Made by a program: the position numbers and the translations under genes | Shown: in pieces, positions 63,274 through 64,000 of the stretch | Numbering within the stretch: the first letter of the stretch is position 1 | Layout of the letters: each line of letters starts with the position of its first letter | Origin: Asterochloris sp. CNOR1 | Lineage: Eukaryota > Chlorophyta > Trebouxiophyceae > Trebouxiales > Trebouxiaceae | Reading direction: 5' to 3' | Length of the DNA stretch: 64,000 bases | Assembly: GCA_963969365.1 (NCBI GenBank) | Contig: OZ017762.1 | Span: 620,001-684,000 of the forward strand | The notes under the pieces: model-generated | The model's database searches: none | What the model saw: the letters and a program-made list of their open reading frames with translations, nothing else | Told to the model about the DNA's origin: nothing

Positions 63274-64000
63274 CTGTGCAGGAGTGAGTCTGAGCAGGGG
63301 TGCTTTGAACACAAGAGGGCCCTGCAGGCTGGGCTGGCACTGTGAAAACAGTTGGGCTGGGCAGCTGAGCAAGGGCCGCCGACACCCTGACTGGGTGTGT
63401 GTGTACAGAGCAACTCAGGCGCACAAGAGAGCTGAGCATGAAGTGCCAGGTCCCTGACAGGGCAGGTGTGCCAGGGCAGCACCCAGGTGCACTCAGCCAA
63501 TGATGAGGCCGCAGGGCATCAAGAGCCAGTATGCATAGACAGGGATGGGCCTGCGCAGGTGCACATGACAGCTCAGACGAGGATGAGCTTCATGGGGCTG
63601 CTGCTCATGGTGCAGAGATGAGCCTGTGAGCCCCTTGCAGGCCGCCAGACAGCAGCAGGCTCACCCCGCTGCTCGGAGGTGAGCTCGTCAGGCATGCCAG
63701 AGGAGCGCCCCTTCTTGTCAAAGCTGCAGAGCACACAGAGCATCTTGATGAGAGCCACAGTAGGCACTTGCCGGGCTCACAGACACCATGTACGGTGCCT
63801 TGCATCTGCGTGGCAATTGCAGCGCTGCCAGGGGCTGCTGCAGCAAGATGCTTGCGCACTGGGTTGCTGCTGACAGCTGGAATAAGCTCACTTGAGAAGG
63901 GGCAGGCGACACGCCCCAGACACATCGCATCCAGGCAGTATGCAGAGGTGCAGCACCAGTATGAACATGCAGAATGCACTGAAGGGACGGCAGGCTCAAG
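63274..64000. other. Partial gene region at the window edge
   Basis: Minus-strand exon candidates (hydrophobic segments near 63960-63890 and 63550-63500, a polar exon near 63730-63680) probably belong to the gene ending at 63052. None could be given exact borders. Confidence 0.35.

Overview
The window looks like nuclear DNA of a unicellular green alga, probably a chlorophyte (trebouxiophyte-like). The grounds are compact but very intron-rich genes with GC-rich exons, 3' splice sites that almost always end in CTGCAG or TGCAG, plant-type protein families (plastid uL4, a plastid aldo-keto reductase of the At1g06690 kind, AP2/ERF factors, plant-type GH127), and organelle presequences on several proteins. 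I saw no rRNA, tRNA, CRISPR, integrase, transposase or viral gene.

Layout: an HMA copper-chaperone-like gene (+, 0.1-2.0 kb); mRNA cap guanine-N7 methyltransferase (+, 2.3-7.3 kb); plastid aldo-keto reductase (-, 7.8-12.1 kb); class II histone deacetylase (+, 12.4-17.9 kb); a double-AP2 transcription factor (-, 18.7-24.6 kb); a second double-AP2 protein that reads continuously from a BRWD/PHIP-like module (-, 25.0-30.2 kb); mitochondrial ISCA2-type Fe-S assembly protein (-, 30.9-32.3 kb); plastid ribosomal protein uL4 (+, 32.3-34.0 kb); mitochondrial dihydrolipoamide dehydrogenase (+, 34.7-41.3 kb); a membrane-anchored GH127 beta-L-arabinofuranosidase (-, 42.4-52.8 kb); a Bet1-like SNARE (-, 53.6-55.3 kb); an ERF-type AP2 protein with a long low-complexity N-terminus (+, 55.8-61.9 kb); and fragments of one or two unassigned minus-strand genes at the end. 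The genes are housekeeping or regulatory and do not form one pathway. Two pairs are head-to-head with short shared promoters (AKR/HDAC, ISCA2/uL4).

I rebuilt exon models by hand. Coding length is divisible by three and the phase matches at every junction for HMA, cap methyltransferase, AKR, HDAC, ISCA2, uL4, dihydrolip­oamide dehydrogenase and GH127; the BRWD-AP2 gene is phase-consistent over nine exons but both ends are open.

The most unusual signal is genome-scale: many introns contain one to four decayed tandem copies of the edge of the neighbouring exon together with its splice site, spaced about 80-200 bp. I found this in at least eleven genes, on both strands, at both 5' and 3' splice sites. 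It looks like intron growth by repeated tandem duplication of exon-intron junctions. Other points of interest are the BRWD-AP2 fusion, the tail-anchored GH127 with a His-rich insert, a 33-nt intron in the HDAC gene, four GC-AG introns sharing one donor hexamer, a 23-bp intronic hairpin, and a Tat-like motif in the plastid reductase.
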